Shown piece after piece: positions 25,581-34,884 of a DNA stretch of 64,000 nt. The position numbers and the translations under genes were made by a program. Each line of letters starts with the position of its first letter. Positions within the stretch are counted from its first letter, which is position 1. The stretch is from NCBI RefSeq assembly GCF_040207875.1, contig NZ_CP157942.1, forward strand, positions 248,001 to 312,000. Direction: 5' to 3'. The notes below the pieces were generated by a model. The model worked only from the letters and a program-made list of their open reading frames with translations, made no database searches and had not been told where the DNA came from. Origin of the DNA: Wolbachia endosymbiont of Armadillidium arcangelii (lineage in GTDB: Bacteria; Pseudomonadota; Alphaproteobacteria; Rickettsiales; Anaplasmataceae).

Positions 25581-26201
25581 ATGGGACAAAAGGTTAATCC
25601 TATAGGGTTTAGGTTGCAAGTAAATACTAATACCTGGAATTCAATTTGGTATGCTGAAAAGGGTTATAAACAGGGATTACATCAAGATCTATTTATTCGC
25701 AGTTATATAAATAAATCTTTTAAGCATGCTGGTGTTTCTAAGGTAGTTATAGAGCGTACGGTCAATTTAGTGTCTGTAATAATACATTCTTCTAGGCCTG
25801 GAGTGATAATAGGTAAGAAAGGGTCAGATATTAAGAAGATAAAGCAAAAAATAGCTGAAAAAGTAAAAAGTAATGTTGAAGTGAATGTAGTAGGAGTTAA
25901 AAGATCTGAAGTAGATGCAGCTTTAATAGCAAACAGCATTGCACAACAGTTAGAAAAAAGGGGTTCATTTAGAAGAGCGATGAAAAAAGCTATTCTAAGT
26001 TGTTTGAGGATGGGTGCTAAAGGTATTAAGGTGAGTTGTTCTGGGCGTCTTAACTGTGCTGAGATAGCTCGTACTGAATGGTATAAAGAAGGTCGTTTGC
26101 CTTTGCACACTTTACGTGCTAATATAGATTATGCTTTTTGTGAAGCGAAAACTATATGTGGTATTATAGGAGTTAAAGTTTGGGTTTATATTGGTAGTTA
26201 A
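25581..26201 (+). CDS. rpsC: 30S ribosomal protein S3
   Basis: 206 residues, starting MGQKVNPIGFRL. The KH domain is visible as RPGVIIGKKGSDIKKI, and the C-terminal domain as SCSGRLNCAEIARTEWYKEGRLPLHTL. The long basic tail of E. coli S3 (233 residues) is trimmed. Confidence 0.97.
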   Translation: MGQKVNPIGFRLQVNTNTWNSIWYAEKGYKQGLHQDLFIRSYINKSFKHAGVSKVVIERTVNLVSVIIHSSRPGVIIGKKGSDIKKIKQKIAEKVKSNVEVNVVGVKRSEVDAALIANSIAQQLEKRGSFRRAMKKAILSCLRMGAKGIKVSCSGRLNCAEIARTEWYKEGRLPLHTLRANIDYAFCEAKTICGIIGVKVWVYIGS

Positions 26202-26212
26202 GGTATATTGAA

Positions 26213-26626
26213 ATGTTTGTTCCCAAAAAGAGTAAATATAAAAAGGTGTTTAAAGGGCGAATCAAGGGTAATGCGAAGGGTGGTAGTACATTATCTTTTG
26301 GAGATTATGGCTTAAAAGCTGTGGAAGTAGGTAAGGTTCAGTCTAAGCATATTGAAACTGCAAGACGTGTAATATCTAAAATGTTAAAACGCTCTGGTAA
26401 AGTGTGGATAAGAATTTTTCCTGATACCCCGGTTAGTAAAAAGCCAGCAGATGTACGTATGGGCAAAGGGAAAGGTAGTGTTGAGTTTTGGATATTTAAG
26501 GCTAAGCCCGGTAGGGTTTTATTTGAAATTAGCAGTGATGTTCCAATGCATTTAGCAAAATTGGCGCTTGAAAAGGCGACTGCTAAGCTTCCTATGAAGT
26601 GTAAATTTGTATCTAATCATGATTGA
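26213..26626 (+). CDS. rplP: 50S ribosomal protein L16
   Basis: 137 residues, typical. MFVPKKSKYKKVFKG start, then LSFGDYGLKAVEVG and MGKGKGSVEFWIFKAKPGRVLFE. Contacts A- and P-site tRNA. Confidence 0.97.
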   Translation: MFVPKKSKYKKVFKGRIKGNAKGGSTLSFGDYGLKAVEVGKVQSKHIETARRVISKMLKRSGKVWIRIFPDTPVSKKPADVRMGKGKGSVEFWIFKAKPGRVLFEISSDVPMHLAKLALEKATAKLPMKCKFVSNHD

Positions 26627-26637
26627 ATGGAGTTGTA

Positions 26638-26841
26638 ATGGATATACTTGAAGTTGAATCAAAATCTTCACAAGAGTTACATGAAATTCTTGTGAATTTG
26701 AGAAAAGAATTTGCTAATTTGGTTTTTCAAAAGAAGTTGGGGCAATGTAACAATGTTTCACGTTTTAGCTTAATAAGAAAGAGCATAGCTCGTATTCTAA
26801 CTGTATTAAATATAAGAAGGAGAGAGGAAAAAAATGCCTAA
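26638..26841 (+). CDS. rpmC: 50S ribosomal protein L29
   Basis: 67 residues from the ATG at 26638, which follows a GGAGTTGTA. A TTG 15 nt upstream is in frame but overlaps rplP. Typical two-helix pattern ELHEILVNLRKEFANLVFQKKLGQ, then LIRKSIARILTVLN. The end overlaps rpsQ by 8 nt. Confidence 0.95.
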   Translation: MDILEVESKSSQELHEILVNLRKEFANLVFQKKLGQCNNVSRFSLIRKSIARILTVLNIRRREEKNA

Positions 26842-27064
26842 GAAGATTTTTTCTGGTACTGTAACTAAGGCTGAGTGTGATAAGACTGTAAAGGTTTCAG
26901 TATTGCAAGTGTATAAGGATAAGCTGTATAAGAAGATTATCAAAAAATATAAGAAGTATACAGCACATGACGAAAATAATAGTTGCAAAAAAGGGGGTAG
27001 GGTTTTAATACAGGAACATAAGCCTCTTTCTGCTACTAAAAGATGGGTTGTGATCAATAGCTAA
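26834..27064 (+). CDS. rpsQ: 30S ribosomal protein S17
   Basis: 76 residues. GTVTKAECDKTVKVSV at the start and IQEHKPLSATKRW near the end are the family signature. Overlaps rpmC by 8 nt. Confidence 0.96.
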   Translation: MPKKIFSGTVTKAECDKTVKVSVLQVYKDKLYKKIIKKYKKYTAHDENNSCKKGGRVLIQEHKPLSATKRWVVINS

Positions 27065-27082
27065 GATGGAATAGGTGTTTAT

Positions 27083-27442
27083 ATGATTCAAAAAAATACA
27101 TTATTAGAAGTAGCTGATAATTCTGGTGCGCGTGAAGTGCTTTGTATTGGCTTGTTAGGTGGTAGGAAATCTGCATCTGTAGGTGATGTGATTATTATAT
27201 CTACTAAATCTATTAATCCAAAAGGTAAAGTTGAAAAAGGAAGGGTGTATAAAGCAGTTGTTGTTAGAGTGAAAAATAGTGTTAAGAAATCTGATGGCTC
27301 TGTAATTCGTTTTTCCAGCAATGCTGTGGTTTTAATTAATGATCAAGGTGAACCGCTTGGTACTCGGGTGTTTGGTCCAGTAAAAAAGTTATCATCTGGT
27401 TCTTTTATGAAGATAATGTCATTAGCTGTTGAGGTTTTATAA
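27083..27442 (+). CDS. rplN: 50S ribosomal protein L14
   Basis: 119 residues: MIQKNTLLEVADNSGAREV, KGKVEKGRVYKAVVVR and GTRVFGPVKKL. Its TAA shares a base with the rplX ATG (TAATG). Confidence 0.97.
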   Translation: MIQKNTLLEVADNSGAREVLCIGLLGGRKSASVGDVIIISTKSINPKGKVEKGRVYKAVVVRVKNSVKKSDGSVIRFSSNAVVLINDQGEPLGTRVFGPVKKLSSGSFMKIMSLAVEVL

Positions 27443-27759
27443 TGAGTGCTAAAATAAAAAGTGGTGACGATGTTATAGTTTTAACTGGTAAGGATAAGAG
27501 AAAAATTGGTAAGGTAATCAAAGTTATAACACGTGATGCTAAAAAGAAAGTAATTGTTTCTGGCGTAAATGTGCATAAAAGACATACTAAACCAAAAGCT
27601 GGTAGTAGTGGTGGTGTATTAAATAAAGAGTTAGCTGTTGATATATCCAACGTTGCAACATTGGATCCTAAGTATAAAACTCCAACTAGAGTAGGGTTTA
27701 AGGTTATAGATGATAGAAAAGTTCGTTTTGCAAAAGTTTCTGGAGAAGTAATAGATTAG
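27442..27759 (+). CDS. rplX: 50S ribosomal protein L24
   Basis: 105 residues. The KOW motif is visible as KSGDDVIVLTGKDKRKIGKV, followed by GVNVHKRHTKPK. TAATG junction with rplN. Confidence 0.96.
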   Translation: MSAKIKSGDDVIVLTGKDKRKIGKVIKVITRDAKKKVIVSGVNVHKRHTKPKAGSSGGVLNKELAVDISNVATLDPKYKTPTRVGFKVIDDRKVRFAKVSGEVID

Positions 27760-27765
27760 GTTGAT

Positions 27766-28299
27766 ATGTTTAAAGAGTTATATAAAAGTAGTATAGTAAA
27801 GTCTCTAAAGGATAAATTCAATTACGACAATATAATGCAAGTACCTAAACTTGTTAAAGTATGTATTAATATGGGTGTTGGAGATGCTGCTGCAGATAGT
27901 AAAGCGATAAATGAGCCATTTGATAATCTATATTTGATTGCTGGGCAAAAGCCTGTGTCAACTTTTGCAAAAAAATCTATTTCTGGTTTCAAGATTAGAA
28001 AAGGTGCTACAGTAGGTTGCAAAGTAACATTGCGTAGAAATAAAATGTATGAGTTCTTAGAAAGATTGATATATATTACTTTACCAAGGGAAAAAGATTT
28101 TAGAGGATTTAGTGTGAAGCAATTCGACGGTAATGGTAATTTTTCCTTTGGTATCAAGGAGCATATCTCATTTTTAGAAATAGACTATGATAAAATAAGT
28201 AAAATTAGAGGTATGGATATTAATGTTATAACAAGTGCGGTTAGTGATAGAGAAGCAAAGGAGTTATTACTGGCTTTTAGGTTTCCTTTTTTTGATTAA
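27766..28299 (+). CDS. rplE: 50S ribosomal protein L5
   Basis: 177 residues: VPKLVKVCINMGVGDA, AGQKPVSTFAKKSISGFKIR and LPREKDFRGFSVKQFDGNGN. Binds 5S rRNA and the P-site tRNA elbow. Six nt after rplX. Confidence 0.97.
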   Translation: MFKELYKSSIVKSLKDKFNYDNIMQVPKLVKVCINMGVGDAAADSKAINEPFDNLYLIAGQKPVSTFAKKSISGFKIRKGATVGCKVTLRRNKMYEFLERLIYITLPREKDFRGFSVKQFDGNGNFSFGIKEHISFLEIDYDKISKIRGMDINVITSAVSDREAKELLLAFRFPFFD

Positions 28300-28315
28300 T
28301 TGAGAGAAAAAATAT

Positions 28316-28624
28316 ATGGCAAAAAAATCTATGGTACAGAGGAATCTTCGTAGAATGAAGCTATGCGATCAGTATAAGGAGAGAAGGGAAGAGTTGAAAT
28401 CTATAATGAATAATAAGAAGATATCTCTTGACGAGAGGTTTGCTGCTCAAAACAATCTGATTAAAAAATTGCCTAGAGATTCTTCTAAAACCAAAATTAG
28501 AAATAGGTGTGCTTTAACTGGGAGACCAAGAGGGGTATATAGAAAATTTGGTTTATGTAGAATTGTTTTGCGTGATTTATGTTCTTTTGGGCAAGTTCCA
28601 GGAGTTACAAAGTCTAGTTGGTGA
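28316..28624 (+). CDS. rpsN: 30S ribosomal protein S14
   Basis: 102 residues, the long zinc-free form. KLPRDSSKTKIRNRCALTGRPRGVYRKF is split here as KLPRDSS...RNRCALTGRPRGVYRKFG, and the end is FGQVPGVTKSSW. Confidence 0.96.
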   Translation: MAKKSMVQRNLRRMKLCDQYKERREELKSIMNNKKISLDERFAAQNNLIKKLPRDSSKTKIRNRCALTGRPRGVYRKFGLCRIVLRDLCSFGQVPGVTKSSW

Positions 28625-28645
28625 ATATAATATAAGGAGTATATT

Positions 28646-29041
28646 GTGGCGTTATCTGATAGTATTGGTGATTTTTTAACAAGGATACGTAATGCTCAAT
28701 TAGCAGTGCATAGAACAACAATAGTGTTGTTTTCCAAACTAAATTCTTCTATATTGAAGATTTTAAAAGATGAAGGATATATCCTTGATTATCAAAAAGA
28801 AGTTATAGGTAATATACCTTCTTTCATTGTAAAGTTGAAGTACTATGAAAAGTCATCTGTAATTAGCGACATAATTAGGGTGTCAAAGCCTGGTTGTCGT
28901 TTTTATTCTAAGTATAAGGACATTTCTAAAGCATATAATGGTCTTGGTATTTTTATTATATCTACATCGAAAGGAGTGATGACTGATTATAACGCGCGTA
29001 AATTAAAGGTTGGTGGAGAAGTTTTGTGTCGTGTGTTTTGA
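28646..29041 (+). CDS. rpsH: 30S ribosomal protein S8
   Basis: 131 residues, GTG start (gtggcgttatct) preceded by AAGGAG. MALSDSIGDFLTRIRNAQ start, RVSKPGCRFY and the C-terminal ISTSKGVMTDYNARKL. In E. coli, S8 represses the spc operon. No target hairpin was identified here. Confidence 0.97.
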   Translation: MALSDSIGDFLTRIRNAQLAVHRTTIVLFSKLNSSILKILKDEGYILDYQKEVIGNIPSFIVKLKYYEKSSVISDIIRVSKPGCRFYSKYKDISKAYNGLGIFIISTSKGVMTDYNARKLKVGGEVLCRVF

Positions 29042-29057
29042 ATGATAGGAGAAATAT

Positions 29058-29603
29058 ATGTCTCGTATAGGTGCAGCACCTATTAATATTCCTGCTGATT
29101 TTTCAGTTGAATATAATGATGGTAGGATATTAATAAAAAATGCTAAGGCAGAAAAGGAGCTGAGCCTGTGTGGTAACATTCTGTGTCAGGTAGTTGATAA
29201 TCAATTATTACTTTCTGTTGATCAAAATAGCGATGATTATGATCAAATAAAATCTATGTGGGGTACTTGTAGAAGTAATATTAATAATGTTATTAACGGT
29301 ATGGTTAATGATTTTTCTGTTGATTTTGAAATTAATGGTGTTGGGTATAAAGCAGAGTGTGATGATAAGTATTTGACTTTGTATCTTGGTTATAGCCATA
29401 ATGTTAAGTATAAAGTGCCTAAAGATGTTGAGATTAAGTGTATAAAGCCAACTCATTTAGTGATTCGTGGTATGGATAAGCAAAAAGTCTATATGGTGGC
29501 TTCTGATATATGCAAAATTAGAAAATATGATCCTTATAAAGGTAAGGGTATTAGAATAAAAGGCAAATTTATGCCGCGTAAGGTTGTAAGTAAAAAGAAG
29601 TAA
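29058..29603 (+). CDS. rplF: 50S ribosomal protein L6
   Basis: 181 residues. MSRIGAAPINIPADFSV start, INGVGYKAECDDKYLTLYLGYSH, and KIRKYDPYKGKGIR. Normal length. Confidence 0.97.
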   Translation: MSRIGAAPINIPADFSVEYNDGRILIKNAKAEKELSLCGNILCQVVDNQLLLSVDQNSDDYDQIKSMWGTCRSNINNVINGMVNDFSVDFEINGVGYKAECDDKYLTLYLGYSHNVKYKVPKDVEIKCIKPTHLVIRGMDKQKVYMVASDICKIRKYDPYKGKGIRIKGKFMPRKVVSKKK

Positions 29604-29608
29604 TTAAA

Positions 29609-29980
29609 ATGAAAAGATTGTATAATTTTTTAAGTAATGCTAAGAAAAGGAAGTTACGTAATAGAAAGAAGCTCAATAATGGTGTTGAGCGTTTACGTAT
29701 ATCCATATTTAAGTCTAATAAACATTTTTACGTTCAGTTGATTAACGATGCAAAAGGAATCACCATCGCTTCTACTTCTACTTTGGATGCTAAAATTAGG
29801 GGCGTATGTAAAGGTAGGGTCAATCCTGAAACTATAAAGCAAGTTTCTTCTTTAATGATTGAGCGTCTGTCTGGTATGAAATTGGAGCAGCGGTTTGCGT
29901 TTGATCGTGGTGCATATAAATATACAGGATTAATTTCTCAATTTGCTGAAGCTTTAAGAAGCTCTGGATTTGAATTTTAG
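29609..29980 (+). CDS. rplR: 50S ribosomal protein L18
   Basis: 123 residues with a basic N-terminus (KKRKLRNRKKLNNGVERLRISIF), then HFYVQLINDAKGITIASTST and FDRGAYKYTGLISQFAEALRSSG. Binds 5S rRNA. rplR, L5 and downstream L25-type partners form the 5S complex. Confidence 0.97.
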   Translation: MKRLYNFLSNAKKRKLRNRKKLNNGVERLRISIFKSNKHFYVQLINDAKGITIASTSTLDAKIRGVCKGRVNPETIKQVSSLMIERLSGMKLEQRFAFDRGAYKYTGLISQFAEALRSSGFEF

Positions 29981-29992
29981 AAGGTTTTGAGT

Positions 29993-30505
29993 ATGGCTAT
30001 AAAGAATTTACAAAATAATAATGATTTATTAGAGCTTTTAGTTTCAGTGCGAAGAGTAACAACGGTTACCAAAGGTGGTAGAAGATTTTCATTTTCAATT
30101 TTGGTTGTTGTTGGTGATGAGAAGGGTAGGGTAGGATGTGGAATAGGTAAGCATGCAGAGGTTGCTGAAGCAAGAGTGAAAGCTGTAAATGCTGCAAAGA
30201 AGTCGATGATTAGAGTGTACTTACGTGAAGGTAGAACTTTACATCATGATATTAAAGCTAAATTTTGTTCTGGTGAGATAGTTTTAAGAGCTGCAAGGGC
30301 TGGAACAGGTATTATTGCTGGTGGAGCAATGAGGTTGGTTTTTGAGGTATTAGGTATAAAGGATGTGGTAGCTAAATCTACTAGATCAAATGATCCTCAT
30401 AATATTATATGTGCAGTGTTTAAGGCTTTTGGTGTTATGTTATCTCCTCGCCAAGTGGCAGGCAAGAGGGGTAAAAAGATTAGTGAGATAGTTGAAAATA
30501 GGTAA
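29993..30505 (+). CDS. rpsE: 30S ribosomal protein S5
   Basis: 170 residues from the ATG at 29993, which has AAGG 8 nt upstream. A TTG 6 nt earlier is in frame but less likely. VRRVTTVTKGGRRFSF, VGCGIGKHAEVAEARVKA and LRAARAGTGIIAGGAMR are the family motifs. rpmD (L30), which follows rpsE in E. coli, is absent, as in other Rickettsiales. Confidence 0.97.
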   Translation: MAIKNLQNNNDLLELLVSVRRVTTVTKGGRRFSFSILVVVGDEKGRVGCGIGKHAEVAEARVKAVNAAKKSMIRVYLREGRTLHHDIKAKFCSGEIVLRAARAGTGIIAGGAMRLVFEVLGIKDVVAKSTRSNDPHNIICAVFKAFGVMLSPRQVAGKRGKKISEIVENR

Positions 30506-30508
30506 AGT

Positions 30509-30979
30509 ATGAATGATGCTGTAAAATTAAATTCTATATTTACCAAATTATCTAAGAAAAAAAAGCCTAAATTGTTAGGTAGAGGTATTGGTTGTGGTAA
30601 AGGTAAAACATCCGGTAGAGGACATAAGGGGCAGAAAGCTAGAAGTGGGGTTTCCATAAATGGTTTTGAAGGTGGGCAACAGTCTATATATACTCGTTTA
30701 CCTAAAAGAGGTTTTAAGCCTATACGCAAAAATGTATACTCTATATTTAATGTTGGTGATGTACAGCGTTTAATAGAAGCTAAAAAAATAGTAAAGGACT
30801 CTATCATAGATAAGCAGTTGCTACATAAGTTAGGTTTTATCAGATCTGTTAAGAGCGAAATAAAACTTCTTAATAAAGGTAAATTGAGCGAAAAATTTGT
30901 GTTTCATGTTGATTTTGCATCGGAAGCTGCAAAAAGATCTGTAACTTCAGTTGGTGGTAGTGTGGAAATACTATCGTAA
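30509..30979 (+). CDS. rplO: 50S ribosomal protein L15
   Basis: 156 residues. GRGIGCGKGKTSGRGHKGQKARSG is recognisable as its Gly-rich N-terminal arm, followed by FEGGQQSIYTRLPKRGFK. Three nt after rpsE. Confidence 0.96.
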   Translation: MNDAVKLNSIFTKLSKKKKPKLLGRGIGCGKGKTSGRGHKGQKARSGVSINGFEGGQQSIYTRLPKRGFKPIRKNVYSIFNVGDVQRLIEAKKIVKDSIIDKQLLHKLGFIRSVKSEIKLLNKGKLSEKFVFHVDFASEAAKRSVTSVGGSVEILS

Positions 30980-30982
30980 ATC

Positions 30983-32311
30983 ATGAACAGTAAATTTGCA
31001 TTTAATAGTTTGGATTCTACGTTATTATATAAAGGTGATTTATTAAAGCGTATATTTTTTACGCTAGTGGCTTTAGTTTGTTATCGTTTGGGTACTTATG
31101 TACCTATTCCTGGAATTAACCTTGATATAATCAATGATATATTTCCAAAAGAGAGTTTTGGTGTTTTTGGAGTATTTAATTTATTTTCTGGTGGCGCTTT
31201 AGCTAGAATGACAATTTTAGCATTAAACGTTATGCCATACATAGTTGCATCCATAGTTATGCAATTATTATCTTCTGCCGTTAAAGGAATCAATGAAATT
31301 AAAAATGATGGAGAGTTGGGACGTCGAAAAATGAACTCTTATATACGCTATATGACTATAGTGTTTTGTATCTTTCAATCAATTACGATCCTAATAGGGT
31401 TAGAAAGAATGAATAGGGAAGGAGTATTAGTTGTAGTCGAACCTGGTATTATGTTTCATACTATAGGTGTCTTTAGCCTTTTAGGTGGAACTGTATTTTT
31501 AATATGGCTTGGTGAGCAGATCAGTGTTAGCGGTATAGGTAATGGTATCTCATTAATCATTTTTACTGGCATAATATCCGAATTACATAATGCTTTGTCA
31601 TCTCTGTTAATATTAAATAAAAATGGTAGCATGTCGTTATTCATTATCCTTTTTGTTGTAGTATTGTTTTTTTTACTGCTCCTTTTAGTTATTTTTACAG
31701 AATCTTCTTATAGAAAAGTAATTGTTCAATATCCCAAAAAACAGTTTAAAAAATTACATAATGACGATTTTACTTATATTCCATTAAAGATCAATTTATC
31801 TGGTGTCATACCAACTATTTTTGCTAATGCAATTCTATTAACGCCTATTTCAATCGCAAGTTTCTATAAGGATCATGCCATTGCTGATTTTATTTTAAAT
31901 TACTTTATGGCAAATAAAGTAGTGTACATCATAACTTACTTAATACTTATAGTATTTTTTAACTTTTTCTATACCAATTTTATATTTAATCCAGAGGAAA
32001 ATGCTGATTTTCTTAAGAAAAATGGTGGTTTTATTCCTGGTAGAAGGCCTGGAAAACATACTTCTGATTATCTTCAAGATATAGTTTTCAAATTAACATT
32101 TATTGGGTCTGCGTATTTGGTGGTAATATGTACTATACCTGAAATTATGAGGTATCATTATGATATACCATTTATTTTTGGTGGAACGAGCTTGCTGATT
32201 ATAGTTAACGTTATTACTGATACTATTATGCAAGTACAATCTTATATTTTTTCGAATAGGTACGACAGTTGGATAAAGAAATATGAGTCTAAAACAAGGA
32301 GACTGAAGTGA
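30983..32311 (+). CDS. secY: preprotein translocase subunit SecY
   Basis: The 442-residue channel subunit of the Sec translocon, ten predicted membrane helices. Conserved: YRLGTYVPIPGIN, VFNLFSGGALARMTILALNVMPYI (plug and TM2 region), and cytosolic loop residues near KKNGGFIPGRRPGKHT. Its stop overlaps the adk GTG start by 4 nt. Confidence 0.98.
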   Translation: MNSKFAFNSLDSTLLYKGDLLKRIFFTLVALVCYRLGTYVPIPGINLDIINDIFPKESFGVFGVFNLFSGGALARMTILALNVMPYIVASIVMQLLSSAVKGINEIKNDGELGRRKMNSYIRYMTIVFCIFQSITILIGLERMNREGVLVVVEPGIMFHTIGVFSLLGGTVFLIWLGEQISVSGIGNGISLIIFTGIISELHNALSSLLILNKNGSMSLFIILFVVVLFFLLLLLVIFTESSYRKVIVQYPKKQFKKLHNDDFTYIPLKINLSGVIPTIFANAILLTPISIASFYKDHAIADFILNYFMANKVVYIITYLILIVFFNFFYTNFIFNPEENADFLKKNGGFIPGRRPGKHTSDYLQDIVFKLTFIGSAYLVVICTIPEIMRYHYDIPFIFGGTSLLIIVNVITDTIMQVQSYIFSNRYDSWIKKYESKTRRLK

Positions 32312-32949
32312 TTATTACAATTTTTGGTCCTCCTGGCTCTGGTAAGGGTACTCAGTCCAGTTTATTAATAGCAAAATATAATTTGAAATTAATTTCAGTA
32401 GGAGATTTATTAAGGAATATTATATCTAGCGGAAGTAAATTAGGTAAAGAAATAAAGGATACTGTCGAATCTGGTAATTTAATTCAAGATGAAGTTATAT
32501 GTAGATTATTGTGTGACCAGCTTGCATCAATAGATGGTAGTTTTTTGTTGGATGGTTTTCCAAGAAATTTAAACCAGGCTCGTTTTTTAACTCAAGTTTT
32601 GCAAGAAAGATGTAATAGGGATGTTGATGTTGTAATTGAGTTGCAGCTTGATGATAATATTGCAATTGATAGATTAAAAGATCGTCTTACGTGTTTGGAT
32701 TGTAAAAGTATATATAGTATATCTTCTTTTAAAAATACTACTTGTGCTAAATGTAAAAGTACGAGGTTAGAGAAGAGAATTGATGATGCTAATATGTCTG
32801 CAATTAATAAGAGAATAAGAGAATATTACTTTCAGATGAAGGATTTACGCGAGTATTATAAGGGCAAATTGTTAACAATTAACGCTAATTTGAGTATTGA
32901 TAGAGTAATGCAAGAGATTGAAAGTAAAATTTCTTGTAATTTGGTTTGA
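32308..32949 (+). CDS. adk: adenylate kinase
   Basis: 213 residues, GTG start overlapping secY. P-loop GPPGSGKGTQ, LLDGFPRN and the NMP-binding SVGDLLRN are present. The LID carries two Cys-x2-Cys pairs (TCLDCKS and TCAKCKS), the metal-binding LID type instead of the hydrogen-bonded LID of E. coli. Location between secY and rpsM is the usual alphaproteobacterial order. rpmJ is not present here. Confidence 0.97.
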   Translation: MIITIFGPPGSGKGTQSSLLIAKYNLKLISVGDLLRNIISSGSKLGKEIKDTVESGNLIQDEVICRLLCDQLASIDGSFLLDGFPRNLNQARFLTQVLQERCNRDVDVVIELQLDDNIAIDRLKDRLTCLDCKSIYSISSFKNTTCAKCKSTRLEKRIDDANMSAINKRIREYYFQMKDLREYYKGKLLTINANLSIDRVMQEIESKISCNLV

Positions 32950-33008
32950 CTATAAGTTGTTTTGTGATATAAATTAAGAGTTATTATTAATAAGGTATCG
33001 AGGTATTA

Positions 33009-33377
33009 GTGGCACGTATTGCAGGTATAAATGTTCCGGTAAAGAAGTGTGTTCCTTTTGCATTAACTTATATATATGGTATAGGTATTACTACTGCGAA
33101 TATGGTTTGTCATGCTTGTGAAGTTGATAAGCGCAAGCGTGTTTCAGAATTACGAGATGAAGATATAGAGAAAATCAGTAATTTTATTAGGCAAAATTAT
33201 GTCATAGAGGGTGATCTCAGAAAAGAAGTGGCTATAAACATAAAATCTTTAGTGGAAATGGGGTGTTATAGGGGAGTAAGGCACAGAAAGGGTTTGCCTG
33301 TGAGAGGACAAAGAACTCATACTAATGCTAAAACTCGTAAAGGCAGATCTAGGTTGCCTGTTGCTGGGAAAAAATAA
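33009..33377 (+). CDS. rpsM: 30S ribosomal protein S13
   Basis: 122 residues with a GTG start ([13 protein letters not shown]). [31 protein letters not shown]-type tail present as [14 protein letters not shown]. Start of the alpha operon segment. Confidence 0.97.
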   Translation: [122 protein letters not shown]

Positions 33378-33401
33378 AATTTGTTATTATCGTGGGTTTT
33401 T

Positions 33402-33788
33402 ATGAAAAAAGTTAAAACGTTTAGTAAGAATATAAAAGCGTTTATTAATGGTGTTGTTCATATTCGTGCAACTTTTAATAATACTTTTGTAAATGTAACC
33501 GATGTTTATGGTAATACGCTGTACCAAACTTCTGTTGGTGCATGTGGTTTTTCTGGTTCGAGAAAATCCACACCTTATGCTGCAGGTAAGGTTGCTGATT
33601 TTGCTGCGAAGAAAGTAATAGACGGATTTGGTATGAAAGTTGTTTCTGTAATAATTCGCGGTCCTGGTTTTGGTGCAGAAGCTGCAGTTAAAGCACTTCG
33701 GAGCTGTGGGTTGACTGTAACTTCAATTGCAGATGAAACGCCAATACCTCATAATGGGTGCAGGTTAAGGAAAAAAAGAAGAGTATAA
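33402..33788 (+). CDS. rpsK: 30S ribosomal protein S11
   Basis: 128 residues from the ATG at 33402 (MKKVKTFSK). A TTG at 33381 would extend it by seven residues without support. GVVHIRATFNNTFVNVTD, GFSGSRKSTPYAA and PIPHNGCRLRKKRRV are the family signature. Confidence 0.97.
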   Translation: MKKVKTFSKNIKAFINGVVHIRATFNNTFVNVTDVYGNTLYQTSVGACGFSGSRKSTPYAAGKVADFAAKKVIDGFGMKVVSVIIRGPGFGAEAAVKALRSCGLTVTSIADETPIPHNGCRLRKKRRV

Positions 33789-33809
33789 GATATTTGAAAG
33801 GTTTATTTT

Positions 33810-34877
33810 ATGTATTATAGTGATAATGTTTCTTTCTGTGGAAATTTAGATAAGTTAACTAAGCCTAATTCAATTAAGATAATATCAGGTGATTCAAGTA
33901 AAAAAAGTGATGTGGTCCTAGAACCTTTGGAAAGTGGTTTTGCTTTAACATTAGGTTATGCATTAAGGCGTACAATGTTATCTTCTCTTTGCGGTAGTGC
34001 TGTTTGTGGAATAAAAATTGAAGGTGTGAATCATGAATTTACTTCGATTCAAGGAGTTAGGGAAGACATAACTAATATAGTATTAAATATGGGCATGTTG
34101 AGATGTAAGTTAAATAACACGTCTAATAAGTGCTTAAATTTGAGCGCTAAAGGGCCTTGTCAAGTATTAGCTGGAATGATAGAAACTGATGACCAATGCT
34201 CTATTGTTAATAAAGATTTGGTGATATGTACACTAGGGCAAGATGTAGAGCTTAACATCACTATATATGTTGCTAACGGAAAAGGTTATCTTCCTGTAAC
34301 TAAATATAAAGAAAATGAATTTTTAAAGCTTATGAGTGAACAAGATTTAATTGGTTTTATTCCAGTTAATGCTTTATATAGCCCTGTCGAGAGGGTTTCG
34401 TATAGAGTAGAGAATAGTCGTGTTGGTCAAGTTACTGATAAAGATAAGCTGATATTATCAATTGAAACTGATGGTACAATCTCTCCAAGTCAAGCTATTG
34501 ACTATGCTGCAAGGATATTACAGGAACAATTTCAGCCTTTTATTAGTTCTGATGTAAGTTATAAAAAATCGCAGGTTTCTTCGTCTAATGGTGCTAAAGA
34601 TTTGGGCTATGATCCTGTCTTATTGCGTAGAGTAGATGAATTGGAATTATCTGTTAGGTCTCATAACTGTCTGAAAAGCGCAAACATCATTTATATAGGT
34701 GATCTTGTTCAAAAGACGGAAGCTGAACTGTTAGGAACTTCTAATTTTGGCAGAAAGTCTTTGAATGAAATCAAGCTAGTTTTAAATAGTTTAGGTTTGT
34801 CTTTGGGTATGAATGTGCCAAATTGGCCACCTAAAGATATAGATGAACTAGCTAAACAACATACTGATGAGGATTAG
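33810..34877 (+). CDS. rpoA: RNA polymerase alpha subunit
   Basis: 355 residues, about 25 longer than E. coli. N-terminal dimerisation domain with EPLESGFALTLGYALRRTMLSSL, flexible linker near residue 245-265, and a C-terminal domain with LELSVRSHNCLKSANI and FGRKSLNEIK that contacts UP elements and activators. Both domains intact. Confidence 0.98.
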   Translation: MYYSDNVSFCGNLDKLTKPNSIKIISGDSSKKSDVVLEPLESGFALTLGYALRRTMLSSLCGSAVCGIKIEGVNHEFTSIQGVREDITNIVLNMGMLRCKLNNTSNKCLNLSAKGPCQVLAGMIETDDQCSIVNKDLVICTLGQDVELNITIYVANGKGYLPVTKYKENEFLKLMSEQDLIGFIPVNALYSPVERVSYRVENSRVGQVTDKDKLILSIETDGTISPSQAIDYAARILQEQFQPFISSDVSYKKSQVSSSNGAKDLGYDPVLLRRVDELELSVRSHNCLKSANIIYIGDLVQKTEAELLGTSNFGRKSLNEIKLVLNSLGLSLGMNVPNWPPKDIDELAKQHTDED

Positions 34878-34884
34878 GTAGTAT